A stretch of DNA of 64,000 nucleotides from Streptomyces iranensis (GCF_017874715.1 NZ_JAGGLR010000014.1:1-64000), one strand, 5' to 3'. Numbered from the stretch's first letter, positions 50,801 through 58,900 are shown. Translations and numbers: made by a program. Notes: generated by a model not told the origin, from the sequence alone.

Positions 50801-52924
50801 CGGGTCGAGCCGGGTTGCCTCGTCGATGAGGTGCAGTTCATGGCCGTCGGCCAGCAGCAGCAACCCCTCCAGTGAGGTGTCGAAGGAGAACGACGCGGTC
50901 AGCGCCGCGCGCAGCGGGCCGCCGCCCGCCTCGGCCACAAAGCCCTCGCGGTGGCCGACGAGCAGATTGACCAGCGACCGGTGCTCCACGGCCACCCCCT
51001 TGGGGCGGCCGGTGGAGCCCGAGGTGTACAGGACGTAGGCGGCGCTGTCGGGGTGGAGTACGGCGGTCCGGTCCGCGGCCGTGGGGTTCGCCACCGGCAG
51101 CGTGGCCGGGACGGCGCGCAGGGCGGCCTCGTCGAGCACCAGTGCGGGCCGGGCGTCGGACAGGAGGAACGCGAGGCGCTCGGCCGGGAGTTCGGGATCG
51201 AGGGGCAGATAGACCCCGCCCGCCTTGAGCACACCCAGGATCGCCACGATCATGTCGGAGGTCCGGGGCAGCTTCACCGCGACGACGCGCTCCGGGCCGA
51301 TGCCCTGGGCGATCAGATGGTGCGCCAGCCGGTTGGCGGCCGCGTTCAGCTCCGCGAAGTCGTAGGTGGCGTCGCAGGCCACCAGGGCCGTGGCCTCCGG
51401 CGTACGGGCCGCCGCCGCCTCGAACACCGCGGGAAACGTGGCCGGTTCGACCGCGAGCGCCGGGCCGTGCCCGGCGGCCGTCATCCGCCGCCGCTCCCCG
51501 TCCGTGAGCAGGGGCAGCTCGCGCACCGGCCGGTCCGGTTCGGCCGCCACCCCGTCCAGCAGCACCAGCAGATGTCCCGCCATCCGCTCGGCGGTCGCCT
51601 GATCGAACAGCTCGGTGCTGTACTCCAGCAGCCCCCGCAACTCCTCCCCGTCCTCGACGAATTCGACGCTGAGGTCGAAGGTGGCCGACCGGCGGGGCAC
51701 GGCCACGCTCGTCGCCGTGAGCCCGGACAGCCGGGGCGCGCTCCCCGGGGCGCTGTGCAGCAGCACCATCACGTCGAACAGCGGATTGCGGCCCGCCTCC
51801 CGGCGCGCCCCCACGGCCTCCACCAGCCGCTGGTACGGCGCCTCGTCATGGGCGAAGGCGTCCAGCACCGTGGCCCCGGCGTCGGCCAGCAGCGCGCGGA
51901 AGGAACGGGCCGTGTCCACCGCGGAGCGCAGCACCACCGTGTTGACGAAGAAGCCGACGGCGCGCTCGAGTTCGGTACGGCCACGGCCAGAGGTGACGGT
52001 GCCGATGGCGATGTCGTCCTGCCCCGACCAGCGGGCGAACAGCCCCTGGCAGGCGGCGACCAGCGCCGTGAACAGCGTGGTCCGCTCGCGCGCCGCGAGT
52101 GCCCGCAGCCGGTCCGCGGTGGCGCGGCCCACCGTGAACTCGTGGATCGCCCCCGCCGAGGTGGGCGCGGCGGGCCGGGGCCGGTCGATCGGCAGCTCCA
52201 GCGGGACGACGCCGTCCAGCCGCTCCTTCCAGTAGCCGAGCTGGCGGTCCAGGGCGGCCCCCGAGAGCCGCTCCCGCTGCCATACGGCGAAGTCCGGGTA
52301 CTGCACCGGCACCGGGGGCAGCGGGTCCGCGCCGGGCCCCGCGTCGTAGAGCGCGCACAGCTCGTCCTGCAGCACCCCCATCGACCAGCCGTCGGTGACG
52401 ATGTGATGGGCCGTGAGCAGCAGTACGTGCGCGTCCTCGGCCAGCCGGATCAGCAGCACCCGCAGCGCCGGACCCCTCCGCAGCTCGAACGGCCGGGCGT
52501 ACTCGGCCAGCAGCAGCCGGTCCAGTGCCTCGGTGTCTCCGCCCTCACCGGTGAGGTCGGCTACCGGCAGCGGGACGGGCACGGCCGGGCACACCACCTG
52601 GGCGGGCCGGCCGTCGAGGTCGTCGAACGTGGTCCGCAGCGCCTCATGGCGCTCCACCAGGGCATCCAGCGCCCGGGAGAGCGCGGCCACGTCCAGCGCG
52701 CCGGTCAGCCGCAGCGCCAGCGCGCTGTTGTATCCCGCCTCCTCCGGCTGGAGGGTGTGCAGGAACCACAGCCGCTCCTGGGCGAAGGACAGCGGCAGCG
52801 GCCGCGCGCGGTCCGCGCGGGGGATGGCCTCGGCGCGCCCGGCCCTGCCCGCGAGGCGGCGGCGCAGCGCCTCCCGCAGCTCCTCGGGCAGGGCGGCGGC
52901 GCGATCCTTCCTCGAAGACGTCAT
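32894..52924 (-). CDS. NRPS-2: five modules, CATE-CAT-CATE-CAT-CATE, no thioesterase
   Basis: A 6676-residue synthetase read right to left. Module 1: C 52790-51600, A 51500-50000, T 49960-49740, E 49670-48330. Module 2: C 48290-47050, A 46890-45410, T 45340-45110. Module 3: C 45040-43760, A 43640-42180, T 42130-41930, E 41880-40530. Module 4: C 40460-39190, A 39070-37690, T 37620-37430. Module 5: C 37370-36070, A 35960-34550, T 34490-34270, E 34230-32930. C domains after E (modules 2, 4) are DCL-like (PLTPLQxGMLFH); the others LCL-like. All E domains keep HHxxxDxxSW. My A-domain codes: DTESMGFID, DFWSVGMVH (threonine), DTESMGFVD, DAYRWGGTF (last positions Val-like), DALAIGSVV. The ATG at 52924 is preferred over the overlapping GTG at 52939 because AGGAAGG precedes it. 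The final E domain has no TE. Confidence 0.97.
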   Translation of the reverse strand: MTSSRKDRAAALPEELREALRRRLAGRAGRAEAIPRADRARPLPLSFAQERLWFLHTLQPEEAGYNSALALRLTGALDVAALSRALDALVERHEALRTTFDDLDGRPAQVVCPAVPVPLPVADLTGEGGDTEALDRLLLAEYARPFELRRGPALRVLLIRLAEDAHVLLLTAHHIVTDGWSMGVLQDELCALYDAGPGADPLPPVPVQYPDFAVWQRERLSGAALDRQLGYWKERLDGVVPLELPIDRPRPAAPTSAGAIHEFTVGRATADRLRALAARERTTLFTALVAACQGLFARWSGQDDIAIGTVTSGRGRTELERAVGFFVNTVVLRSAVDTARSFRALLADAGATVLDAFAHDEAPYQRLVEAVGARREAGRNPLFDVMVLLHSAPGSAPRLSGLTATSVAVPRRSATFDLSVEFVEDGEELRGLLEYSTELFDQATAERMAGHLLVLLDGVAAEPDRPVRELPLLTDGERRRMTAAGHGPALAVEPATFPAVFEAAAARTPEATALVACDATYDFAELNAAANRLAHHLIAQGIGPERVVAVKLPRTSDMIVAILGVLKAGGVYLPLDPELPAERLAFLLSDARPALVLDEAALRAVPATLPVANPTAADRTAVLHPDSAAYVLYTSGSTGRPKGVAVEHRSLVNLLVGHREGFVAEAGGGPLRAALTASFSFDTSLEGLLLLADGHELHLIDEATRLDPAALVARVAERRIDFLDLTPSYLRQLLPAGLLDHPRHRPRVLMLGGEAIGPSLWRRLADTPGTAAYNFYGPTECTIDALAARIGGAGRPVVGRPLGNLRAHVLDSRLQPLPVGVAGELYLAGAQVARGYRGRPGLTASRFVADPYGPAGSRMYRTGDLARWTADGELDYLGRADDQVKVRGHRIEPGEIEAALLNLPGVAEAAVVAVTDDRGHTRLAAYYVPAPSGEPPAPGELRAALGRTLPGHMVPGVFVALDAMPLNTSGKLDRRALPTPRLDADRPERDATAPRTEAERELARIWAEVLGARTVGVNDNFFELGGDSILSIQIVSRARQAGLALTSRDVFLHQTIAELAAAVTPRTAPEAAGDEPAEVAGPAPLTPIQHWFFATHGPLRHFTMSMVLDLPPDLAEGALEAALDAVVAHHPALRTRFVQGDDGEWRQLAGGAPGGPVLRRHDLSGFGGAEETAAAEAAAGAARAELDLTTGALLRGALLRRGAGTRPRLFLTAHHLAVDSVSWRILLGDLESAYRQAAAGEPVRLEPASTPFTTWAHRLGERVREGGLDGDLPYWEGVRRAGGADLPADRPGTATAGSTHTVRVTLDREVTDGLLRRVPGAYRTQINDVLLGALGRVLAGWTGEGRVLVAMEGHGREELDAAVDLSRTVGWFTTQYPVALTLPGDGWGAVLKSVKEQLRAVPHRGLSHEALAYLSAPGSPARALADAPPPGICFNYHGQWDSGGDGGAFTLTGESLGRDLAADEPSVYPLDVSAVVADGELELTWLYSDRVHDVATVRGLADGMLTALREIVAHCDGPDAGGRTPSDFPLARLDQAAVDRLVGDGGLVEDVYPLTPLQEGMLFHRLVGGAEDVYLDQATLILDGVGDPEAFARAWQQTVDGTPVLRTGVVWEGVERPLQIVRHRAEVPVTQLDWRGLPEERREAELERFRAEDLALGIDLAAPPLMRLAVARLTDTRVALMWTSHHLVLDGWSLAQVFTEVCERYTAAARGRTPALPARRPFRDYLQWLDGRDGHEAERHWRDVLAGFTAPTPLPADRKAVESHRARSSATVAVSLTPGVSEELRRTARSGGLTVNTIVQGAWALLLSRYGGEDDVVFGTTVSGRPAELAGVESMVGMFINTLPTRVRVDTARNTGDWLRDLQMAQSASRRHESVSLAQVAGWSEIPAGTPLFDSMVAFENYPFDDSSAREAGLRIVEVRSIDATNFGLSLRARLSDRLGFDLGYDPGLFDARTAAALADRLCLLLTAIAADPDRPLRALPWTTAEERRRILVEWGGGAAPEAPERTLVDLFEEQAARAPGAIAVSCAGVSLSYAELDARAGRLAHRLIAEGAGRERYVALALPRSPEMIVAIVAVLKTGAAYLPLDPDQPSGRIARMLADAEPVALLTTTDLQTRLAEDEDAAEHGAVTRLCLDDPALIADLERRSAALPAGSGPLPESPAYAIYTSGSTGVPKGVVIPHSNVVRLFSRTRDWFSYDASDVWTLFHSYAFDFSVWEIWGPLLHGGRLVVVPYAVSRSPEEFLRLLAEERVTVLSQTPSAFQGLMRADEEHPGAQLALRRVVFGGEALDARRLAGWYARHPDTSPVLVNMYGITETTVHVTYAPLDRAAPSVAASAIGTGIPDLRVYVLDEALAPVPPGAVGELYVAGAGLARGYLRRPGLTASRFMADPYGPAGSRMYRTGDRARWSADGELEYLGRADGQVKIRGFRIEPGEIEAALTAHPGVGDAVVTVWEDQPGARRLVAYVVAAGSAAPPRAGELREFLQRSLPAQMIPAAFVALDALPLTANGKLDRRGLPAPGLDGFAASAERIAPRTEAERTVARVWAEVLPVEEAGATDDFFALGGDSILAIRVASRLRTAFGTEVTPRALFTHTTVAELAAALSEPETGGTPDDGGAAEDGGAADAIPAVPRDGELPLSYPQARLWFLDSFDGGGTEYVTPFALRLRGRLDTTALRTALDALVARHEPLRTTFAEVDGRGVQRVHDPYPVALPVYDLAARPVATRERELERLLEREGATPFELRTGPLLRASLIRLDDEEHVLTLTMHHIVTDGWSTAVISADLSELYGAAVMARRPALAPLPLGYADYAAWQRDPLGGAARMEPQLEYWRARLADLAPLELPTDRPRPAVQTRCGALLEFTLPAALVERLRAAGRRRDSTLFMTLLATCQVLLARWSGQQDIAVGTVTSGRERPELEHLVGMFVNTLVLRTRVDADDSFEELLTRVRGTALDAFAHQDVPFERIVDALQPERDTSRTPLFQVMVALHNLGAEVPDLPGLTVEAVRVPGRTAGFDLGFDFVAGPGGLTGFVEYNTDLFDAATVERMARQLRLLLEAVAEDPGLRVGELPLLTAGERRTVLEEWNDTALAVPDTTFPRLFEEQAARTPGATALVASDATYDFAGLNAAANRLAHHLIAQGVGPEKVVAVRLPRTAELMVALLAVLKAGGTQLYVDPGLPATRARFLLEDAAPEVVLTPGALRDAPLDRLPDTDPTDADLLSPLRPAHTAYITYTSGSTGRPKGVAVEHRQLVNLCLDHRAGLIAPHQAEAGRPLRSALTAAFSFDTSWEGAVFLASGQEVHLVDDAVRLDPAALVALVEDRGLDFLDVTPSYLHELMAAGLFAGDRHRPRIVMVGGEALGAALWRELRAVPGVAAYNFYGPTECAVDAVYGDLAGLGDRPLIGRPGRNLRAYVLDGTLRPVPPGVPGELHLAGAQVARGYLRRPGLTAGHFVADPYGPPGSRMYRTGDRARWTADGTLEFLGRADEQLKIRGFRIEPGEIEAALLGHPAVREAVVVAREDTGHRRLVAYLVACSDDSTDSPDPVELRALLKRTLPDYMVPAAFVTLDRMPRTDSGKVDRRALPAPPDRPEQGSPYVAPRTPAETVLAGVWAEVLGVPAVGVEDNFFALGGDSILSIQIVSRARQAGLTLTSKDVFRHQTIAELALSVETARRQPLAETAGAAAGPAPLTPIQHWYLDGRRPGDRHHFTMGHRLELTGDLDEAALRQAVDALVAHHAALRTRFLVVDGQWRQEVLPTAPGGVLERHDLSGRDDAARAEAVREATVAAQTGLDIAEGAVLRALLFTFGPGRPPELLLTAHHLVVDGVSWRILLGDLETAYRGAAAGGAATLPPASSAFTHWATRLADHVRSGGLDGDLAYWTGVARSAPAALPVDREGPNTHETAATVTTVLGRAETEALLRRVPGVYRTRINDVLLAALGRSLARWTGGDTVLIGVEGHGREDLFEDLDLSRTVGWFTAEYPLALTVDAGAGWRDTLRSVKEQLRAVPHHGLGHGALCHLAPEDSPAGELRGGPSPQIVFNYHGQWDVAAADERSPSLYRAALPVTGQDAAPGETRPGLLEVTGAVQDGRLELGWSYPARMYDEATVRRVADGCLAALKEIVAHCAEPGAGGRTPSDFPLARLGRRQVDLIAGDGGAVEDVYPLTPLQAGMLFHGLVDGAATGGAYFDQIAIRIGGIADPDAFAAAWQRVVDRTPVLRSSVRWEGLAEPVQVVHRRADLPTVRLDWRELTPSAREEALRRLLAGDRAAGMELTSAPLSRIAVAGLPDDEVMLVWTSHHLMLDGWSTGQIFAEVCETYASLVAGRPPRPPARRAFRDFLRWLREQDRERAERHWREVLSGFGARTPLPYDRPPREAHRTTSTALTRLELTEEVSARLRETARGGGLTVNTVVQGAWALLLSRYAGVPDVVFGTTVSGRPEGLPGVETMVGMFINTVPTRAVAEGGREVVAWLRELQEQQSESRRFDFIALPRIQALSAVPAGEALFDSMMVFENYPFDEASAAGAGIRVREVRAEDSTSFPLCLRAYLGDRLGFDLAYDPALFDAATVERAAAHLETLLTGIADGAGRSPDELPLLTEAERLRAAGEWNATARPLPEGSPVELFAERVRLCPDAVAVTDGTTSLGYAQLDEWAGRLAGHLLRSGVRPEDRVALLMDRSVELVVAQLAVVRAGGVYVPVDARAPRDRRRTLLDQAGAAVVLTPEEVAAAREGEPVAAAVPVHRDQLAYVMFTSGSTGVPKAVGVRHRDVAALALDRAFAGGGHERVPLHSPVAFDAATYEMWVPLLNGGRVVVAPGELDAPAVRRLVAEQGVTGLWLTAGLFRLLAGDAPDCFTGLREVWTGGDVVPAASVRRVLERCPGLTVVDGYGPTETTTFATYFPMSRADEVPEVVPIGRPLDNMRVHVLDSRMRIVPPGVVGELFVAGEGVARGYLGRPGPTAAAFLPDPYGPAGERMYRTGDLARRRPDGTVEFLGRADDQVKVRGFRIEPGEVEGVLAGHPEVADVAVVAREDGPGGKRLVAYVVAAGDTPVEGDPLRAYAAERLPGYMVPSAIVPLEALPLGPTGKLDRAALPAPGPDTRRTPYRAPREGAERAVAAVWAEVLEVERVGAGDNFFELGGDSILSIRLTSRLREVLGVAPSPRLVFTHPTVAALAEALDGADGRGADRPAPITPVARDGELPLSYPQQRLWFLDSFAPDSAEYITPLALRMRGALDVDALSAALTALVARHESLRTTFDAVDGRGVQIVHAPREIRLDPYDLSLLPAAEREAELRELLAYERARPFDLRRGPLLRTGLIRLGAQEHVLSLTLHHIITDGWSTGVLIGDLRELYRAALSGEPAALPPLPVSYADFAAWQRTELTAPRADEELAYWTRQLAEVPPLEVPTDRPRPAVRTKHGATVEFTVPAGVSSRLKEFGQTRGTTLFMTLVAAAQILLARLSGGRDIAVGTVTSGRERPEVERLIGFFVNTLVLRSTVDPHARFGDFLAEVRGTVLDAFAHQAVPFERVVDEVRPVRDTSRTPLFQAMVVLQNAPGRALELPGLELADVELDTQTAAFDLTFEFAEAEEGVLRALIGYSTDLFDAPTVERMGTALRALLAGIAADPELPVGALPLTTPAELRRTLVEWNDTRLEVERATLRELFERQVAVSPDATAVRYGKGDLTFAELEVAANRLAHRLIGRGVGPERLVALVLPRSVEMLVAQLAVAKAGGAFLPVDPGYPKERVAFMLRDAAPSVVLDDAASVWAEAGPAAPPPRRGLTPDHPAYVIYTSGSTGVPKAVVVTHAGLAGFSAAAAAHYDVRAGDRVLQFSSPSFDASVLELCVSLPRGAALVIGDEGPLLGERLAEVLGGQRITHALIPPAALATVPEADRRTGLPDLRTLIVGADACSAELVDRWAPGRRMVNSYGPTEATVVSTWSGALTAGSGVPPIGRPIPNTRVYVLDEALRPVPVGVAGELYVAGTGLARGYLGRPGLTAARFVADPFGPAGGRMYRTGDVVRWTGDGELAFLGRADDQVKVRGFRIEPGEVESALRRSPEVREAVVAVRETAPTPEQPSGGKRLVGYVVPAPGTSPTAASLRDVLGRTLPSHMVPSAFATLDALPLNANGKVDRRALPDPDPVPIASGARHVAPRTPMERRIADIWADVLGLERVGVEDNFFELGGDSILSIQVVSRARQAGLRLTTKDLFTHQTVAGLATVATAERDEGRAEPGTGSLPLTPIQRWFFATHTVNPRHFNQSTLLELHQEPDEKALEGALAALLVHHDALRTRFTEDGGEWHGHVPEPDGDGAVLDRHDLSGLPAREADAAMEKAADALHAGFDLGRGPLLRAALFRFGEARRPFLFLTAHHLVIDGVSWRILLDDLDIAYQQGVRGEPVDLGTRTTAFRDWARRLAEHVSEGGLDHEADHWCEVLDARPLPVDHQVATPGPEIGTVPVELDERDTEALLRSAPTAYRTRINDVLLAALAVALSRWTGQERVSVELEGHGREDVLDGVDLSRTVGWFTTMYPVSFELPDLPDGGAADWRGLVKSVRRRLRTVPGNGFGFGALRAFGPPELRERLSRHGAGPQIVFNYLGQWDARSAESQGGLVHAEHGSFGQDHDPREGGSHLLEVVGAVQDARLGFTWRYRPDVHERATVEAVAGDFAEALRRIAVDCRGSV

Positions 52925-52935
52925 GTCGTCCTTCC

Positions 52936-55900
52936 TCACCGGTCGTCGTGGTCGCTGCCGCCGGAAGCGGCGTCTTCGAGTTCGCGCAGGATGTGCTCCT
53001 CGACCAGGTCGGCGAGGGCGGAGACGGTGCGCGCGGTCAGAATGTCCCGCGGGGTCAGATCGACGGCGAACGCCTCCTTGGCGCGGGAGGCGATCAGCAG
53101 ACTGCGGACCGAGTCACCGCCCAGGGCGAAGAACTCGTCCTCCGCGCCGACCGGCGACACCTCCAGCACCTCCGACCAGATCTCCGCGATGACCTCCTCG
53201 GTGGGGGTGCGCGGGGCGATGTGGGCGGCCGGTGCGGCGGCGGTGGTGGCGGGGCCGGGCGCGGGCAGCGCCGCACGGTCGGTCTTGCCGTTCTCGGTGA
53301 GCGGCAGCCGGTCCAGCACGGCGAACGCCGACGGGACCATCGGGCCCGGGAGCGTCCGGCCCAGATGGGTGCGCAGCTCGGTGTCGGCCGGGGCGCCGGC
53401 CCCGGGCGCGAGGACCAGATGGGCCACCAGCCGGCGCACCCCGGGCTCGTCCTCCCGCACCGTCACCACGGCCTCCGCGACGGCGGGGTGGCCGCACAGC
53501 GCGGTCTCCACCTCACCGGCCTCGATGCGATGGCCGTGCAGCTTGAGCTGGTGGTCGCCGCGCCCCAGATGGTGCAGGCGGCCTTCGGCGTCGTAGCGGG
53601 CGAGGTCGCCGGTGCGGTACATCCGGGAGCCGGGCGGCCCGAACGGGTCGGCGACGAAGCGGGCGGCGGTCAGCCCGGCGCGGCCCAGATAGCCGCGGGC
53701 GAGCGACGGGCCGCTGACCCACAGCTCGCCGGCCACCCCCACCGGCACCGGGCGCAGCCGCGCGTCGAGCAGATGGACCCGGGTGTTGGGGATGGGCCGC
53801 CCGATCGGCGGCGGGGCGCCGTCGGGGGCGAGCGGCTCGGACCAGGTGGCCACCACGGTGGTCTCGGTCGGCCCGTACGCGTTGATCACGCGGTGGTGCG
53901 GCGCCCAGCGGGCGGCGAGTTCCGCGCCGCAGGCGTCCCCGCCCACGATCAGCGTGCGCAGATCGGGCAGCTCCAGCTCGGTGCCCGGGGGCAGCGTCGC
54001 GAGGGCGGCGGGCGGGATGAGGGTGTGGGTGATCCGCTGCCGCCGCAGGACGTCCGCGAGGTGGCCGCCCAGCAGCGGGCCGGGCTCGGGCACCACCAGC
54101 GTGGCCCCGGACGGCAGCGCCATGCACAGCTCCAGGACGGAGGCGTCGAACCCCGGTGAGGAGAACCCCAGCACCCGGTCGCTCGGCCGCACCTGGAAGT
54201 GCTCGGCCTCGGCGGCGGCTAACCCGGCGATGCCGCGGTGGGTGACGACCACGCCCTTGGGGGTCCCGGTGGACCCGGAGGTGTAGATCACATACGCGGG
54301 GTCGTCCGGGTGGGCGGCGGCGAGCCGGTCCTCGTCCGTGGGGCGGTGCGCCGGGCCGTCCGGCGCCTGGACCTCGGCGGCCCGCTCGATCACCAGATGC
54401 GGGGCGGAGTCCTTGAGCATCAGCTCGACGCGCTCGGCCGGGTAGTCGGGGTCGATGGGCAGATAGGCGCCCCCGGCCTTGGCCACCGCGAGCCGGGCGA
54501 CGACGGACTCCACCGAGCGGGGCAGTACCAGCGCGACGATCCGGCCGGGGCCCACACCCCGCCCGATGAGGTGATGGGCCAGGCGGTTGGCCCAGCCGTC
54601 CAGCTCCGCGTAGGTCAGCCGGACGCCGGGGGAGTCCACCGCACTCGCATCGGGCCGGCGGTCCGCCGCCGTCTCGACGAGCTCGGCCCAGGTCGCCCGG
54701 GGCACCTGCCGGGCGGTGTCGTTCCAGTCCACCAGGAGGCGGTGGCGTTCGGCGGCCGGGAGGATGTCGATCCGGTCCAGCGGCAGCTCGTCGGGGGCCG
54801 TGGCCAGCGCGCCGAGGAGATGGGTGAGCCGGTCGGCCAGCGCCCCGGCGGTGGACTCCTCGAACAGCCGTGGGTCGTAGCCGAGTTCCACGGACAGTTC
54901 GGATCCGGGCGAGACCACCACGGTCAGCGCGTAGTTGGTGGACTCCAGGGCGTTCAGATCGCGCACCCGCAGTCCGTGCTCGGCCGCGGCCGAGCTGTTG
55001 ATGGGGTAGTTCTCGAACACCACCAGGCTCTCGAAGAGGTCCACCCCGGCGGGCAGTTCGCTCCAGCCCCGCAGCTGGGCCGGCGGCACATGGCCGAAGC
55101 CGCGCGCGTCCGCCTGCTCGGCCTGGAGCTCGCGCAGCCAGGCGGCGGCACCGGCGGCGCCCGCCACCGCGCACCGCACCGGGAGGGTGTTGATGAAGAT
55201 GCCGGTGATGTCGTCCGCGCCGGGCAGCTCCGCCGGCCGCCCGGAGACCGTCGTCCCGAAACAGACGTCCGACTCACCGCTCAAGCGAGATACGAGCAAC
55301 GCCCAAGCGCCCTGCACGATCGTATTCAGCGTGAGCCGGTGCCGCCGTGCGAAGTCCTGGAGGGCGGCGGTGTCCCGCTCACCGAGCCGGTGCGACAGCC
55401 AGCGCGAGGACCGGGTGGCGAGCTCCGGCGTCGGCCTGCGGTCATAGGGGAGGGGAGTGGGAGAGGTGAATCCTTCCAGGGCCTGCCGCCAGTGCGCCTC
55501 GGCGCGCGTGCGGTCCTGACGGGCGAGCCAGGCCACATAGTCGGTGAACGGCCTGCGGGCCGGCAGCCTCGGCTGCTCGCCGGCGGCCAGGGCGGCATGG
55601 GCCGCGAAGACATCGCCCAGCACCTGGAAGACGCTCCAGCCGTCCAGCAGCACATGGTGGAAGGTCCACAGCACCCGCACCTCACCGGGCGAGAGCCGGG
55701 CCAGGGTGATGCGGAGCAGCGGGGCCGCGGTGAGATCGATCCCGCGGGCGCGGTCCCGGTCCAGCAGCCGCTCCAGCTCGGCCGTGCACTCGTCCTCCGT
55801 GAGGCCGCTCCAGTCGAGTTCCTCGACCGGTACGGCCGCGGTGCGGCGCACGATCATCAGCGGCTCGGGCACATCGTGCATCACCACCGCGCCGCGCAGC

Positions 55901-58900
55901 ACCGGGGTGCGGTCCACGACATGCTGCCAGGCGGCGGCCAGCACTCCGGAGTCGCCGACCCCGTCCAGGACGAACGTCGCCTGTTCCACATAGAGCCCTT
56001 GGCCCCGCTGGGCCAGGGCATGGAAGACCAGCCCGGACTGGGTCGGGGTCAGCGGATGGATATCGGCCACGTCCCGGCCGTCGCCCACCAGCCGATCGAC
56101 GGTCTCCTGGTCAAGCCCGGCCAGCGGGAAGTCCGACGGCGTCCGACCGCCCGCGTCCGGGCGGGTGCACAGTCGGACGATCGCCCGCAGCTCCTCGGCC
56201 ATCTCCTCGGCGAGCCGGCGCACCGTTGCGCGTTGGTGCAGTGACCGGGAGTAGGACCAGCTGAGTTCGAGCCGCCGGTCCGCCACCCGGCCGATCACAT
56301 CGAGCAGATGCGGCCGGGGCGCCTCCGGGCTCATATCGCCCTCCAGCCCACCGGCCAGAGCGTGCAGCAGACCACCCGCCGGGGGCTCCCAGTCCTGCTG
56401 CCCGAGGTAGTTGAAGCTGATCTTCGGGGCGGCGGGGAGGCCGGAGGCGGCCGCGCCGGACAGATGGCGCAGCGCGCCGTGGCCCAGGCCGTTCCCGGGG
56501 ACCGCCCGCAGCCGCTCCTTGACGGCCTTCAGCGTCCGCTCCAGCCCTGAGGAGGCGGGGGCCTCCAGCACCACGGGGAACATGCTGGTGAACCAGCCGA
56601 CCGTACGGGACAGATCGACCCCGTCGAAGATCTCCTCCCGGCCGTGGCCCTCCAGGGCCACCGCCACCGTGTCCCGGCCGGTCCAGCGGGCCAGCACCCG
56701 GCCCAGGGCGCACAGCAGCACGTCGTTGACCCGGGTCCGGTACGCGCCCGGCACCTCCTGCAGCAGCAGCCGGGTCTCCTCGGCGTCGAGCCGGACGGTC
56801 ACCTCCTCCGCCGAGGCGGCGGTGTTGGGGCCCTCGCCGTCCGTGGGGAGGTCGGTGCCGCCGTGGGAGGCCGCCCAGTGGTCGCGCTCGGCGTCGAAGC
56901 CCCCGGCGGCGGTGTGCTCGGTCAGGCGCAGCGCCCAGGTGCGGAACGACGTGGTCTTGGAGCCCGGTTCGGGCGTACGGCCCGCCACGATCTGCCGGTA
57001 GGCGGCGTCCAGATCCTCCAGCACGATGCGCCAGGAGACGGCGTCCACCACCAAGTGGTGGGCCGTCAGCAGCAGTACGGGCCGTATCCCCTCGCCCCGG
57101 GTGAAGAGCACGGCGCGCAGCAGCGGCCCCCGGGCCAGGTCGAACCCGGCCCGGATCCGCCCCGCCGTCTCCCGCATCGCCGCGTCCCGCCGCTCCGGCG
57201 CCACGGCGGACAGATCGTGGACGTCCCAAGCCGGCTGCGCTTCCGGCGGGGCGTTGTGCTGACGCACGGCGCCGTCCTCGGTCCGCTCGAAGCGCAGCCG
57301 CAGGGCGTCATGGTGGGTCAGCACCGTGGACAGGGCGGTGCGCAGCGCGCTCTCGTCCACCGACGCGGTCAGCTCGGCCGAGACCGACTGGGTGAAGTGC
57401 CCTGCCGTGGCGCCGAGTTGGTCGAAGAGCCAGTGCTGGATCGGGGTCAGCGGCACCTCGCCGACCACCGGACCCCGCTCGGTCGCGGTCGTGGTCGCCG
57501 TGGCCTCCCGCGCGGCCGCCGCCAGGTCCGCCACGGTCTGGTGGACGAAGAGATGGCGCGGGGTCAGCTCGATACCGGCGCGCCGGGCGGCGGAGACGAT
57601 CTGGATGCTGAGGATGGAATCGCCGCCGAGGGCGAAGTAGTTGTCCTCCACGCCGATCCGCTCCACGCCGAGCACCTCCGCCCAGATGGCGGCGAGGGTC
57701 TTCTCGGTCTCCGTACGCGGCTCCACATGGCCGGTGGCGCGGGCCGCCCAGACGGGCGCGGGCAGCGCACGCCGGTCCAGCTTGCCGCTCGGCCCCAGCG
57801 GCAGCCGGTCCAGGACGACCACGGCCGAGGGGACCATATGGTCCGGCAGACTCGTGGCGAGGAAGGCCCGGATCGCCGCGGTGTCCACCGGCGGGGAGCC
57901 CGGAACCCGCACCACATAACCGGCCAGCCGCTTGTGCCCGCCGGTGTCGACGACCGCCGCGGCCACCTCGGCGACACCGGGATGGCGCGCCAGCGCCGCC
58001 TCGACCTCGCCCAGTTCGATACGGAAACCGCGCACCTTGACCTGGTCGTCGGTTCTGCCCAGGTACTCCAGCTGCCCCCGCTCGTCCCAGCGGACCAGGT
58101 CGCCGGTGCGGTACATCCGGCCGCCCGCGGGGCCGTACGGATCGGCCGTGAACCGCTGCGCGGTCAGCCCCGGCCGGCCGAAGTACCCCCGGGCGAGGCC
58201 CGGCCCCGCCAGATAGAGCTCTCCCGGCACCCCGACCGGCACCGGCCGCAGCCGCGCGTCCAGCGCGTAGGCCCGGGTGGCGGCCACCGGGGCGCCGATG
58301 GGCGGGGTGCGGTCCGGATCGGCGGGGTCACAGGGCCAGGCGGTGGCGTAGACGGTGGCCTCGGTGGGCCCGTAGACGTTCGCCACCCGGCAGCCGGGGA
58401 TGGCCGCCCGGACCTCCTTGACGGTACGGGCCGCGAGTCCCTCGCCCGCCAGCACCACGGTCCCCGCCGTCACCGAGACCGACCCCTTGCCGAGTACCTG
58501 CCCGAGCGCCGAGGGCACGGCGCTGATCAGGCTCGCCGTCCAGCCTTGCGTCCGCTCGGCCAGGGTGAGCAGATCGCGGACGATCTCGATGGCGCCACCG
58601 GCCAGCAGCGGGCAGAGGATCTCGAAGACCGACACATCGAAGTTGAGGGAGGTCGAGGCCACCACATGGGAGAGCCCCTGGGCGCCGAACTCCTCCCGCG
58701 CCCACGCGGCCAGCGCCGCCACGCTCTCATGGGTGACCACGACGCCCTTGGGCGTACCGGTGGATCCCGAGGTGTGGATGGCGTACGCCGGATGGCCGGG
58801 GAGCAGTGGGCCGCGCCGCTCGGCGTCGCCGACGTTCTGCGCGGGCAGTTCCGCCAGCCGACGGCGGAACTCCGCGTCGTCCAGCAGGATCCGGCCGCCG

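Noticed and set aside
37883..50875. A 4330-codon open frame on the plus strand opposite NRPS-2 (and similar ones at 32816-37495, 56644-61551, 50951-53596).
   Set aside because: The text is rich in Arg, Gly, Pro, His and Gln with no domains, and is exactly antisense to well-formed NRPS domains. In very GC-rich coding DNA the opposite strand is often free of stops.
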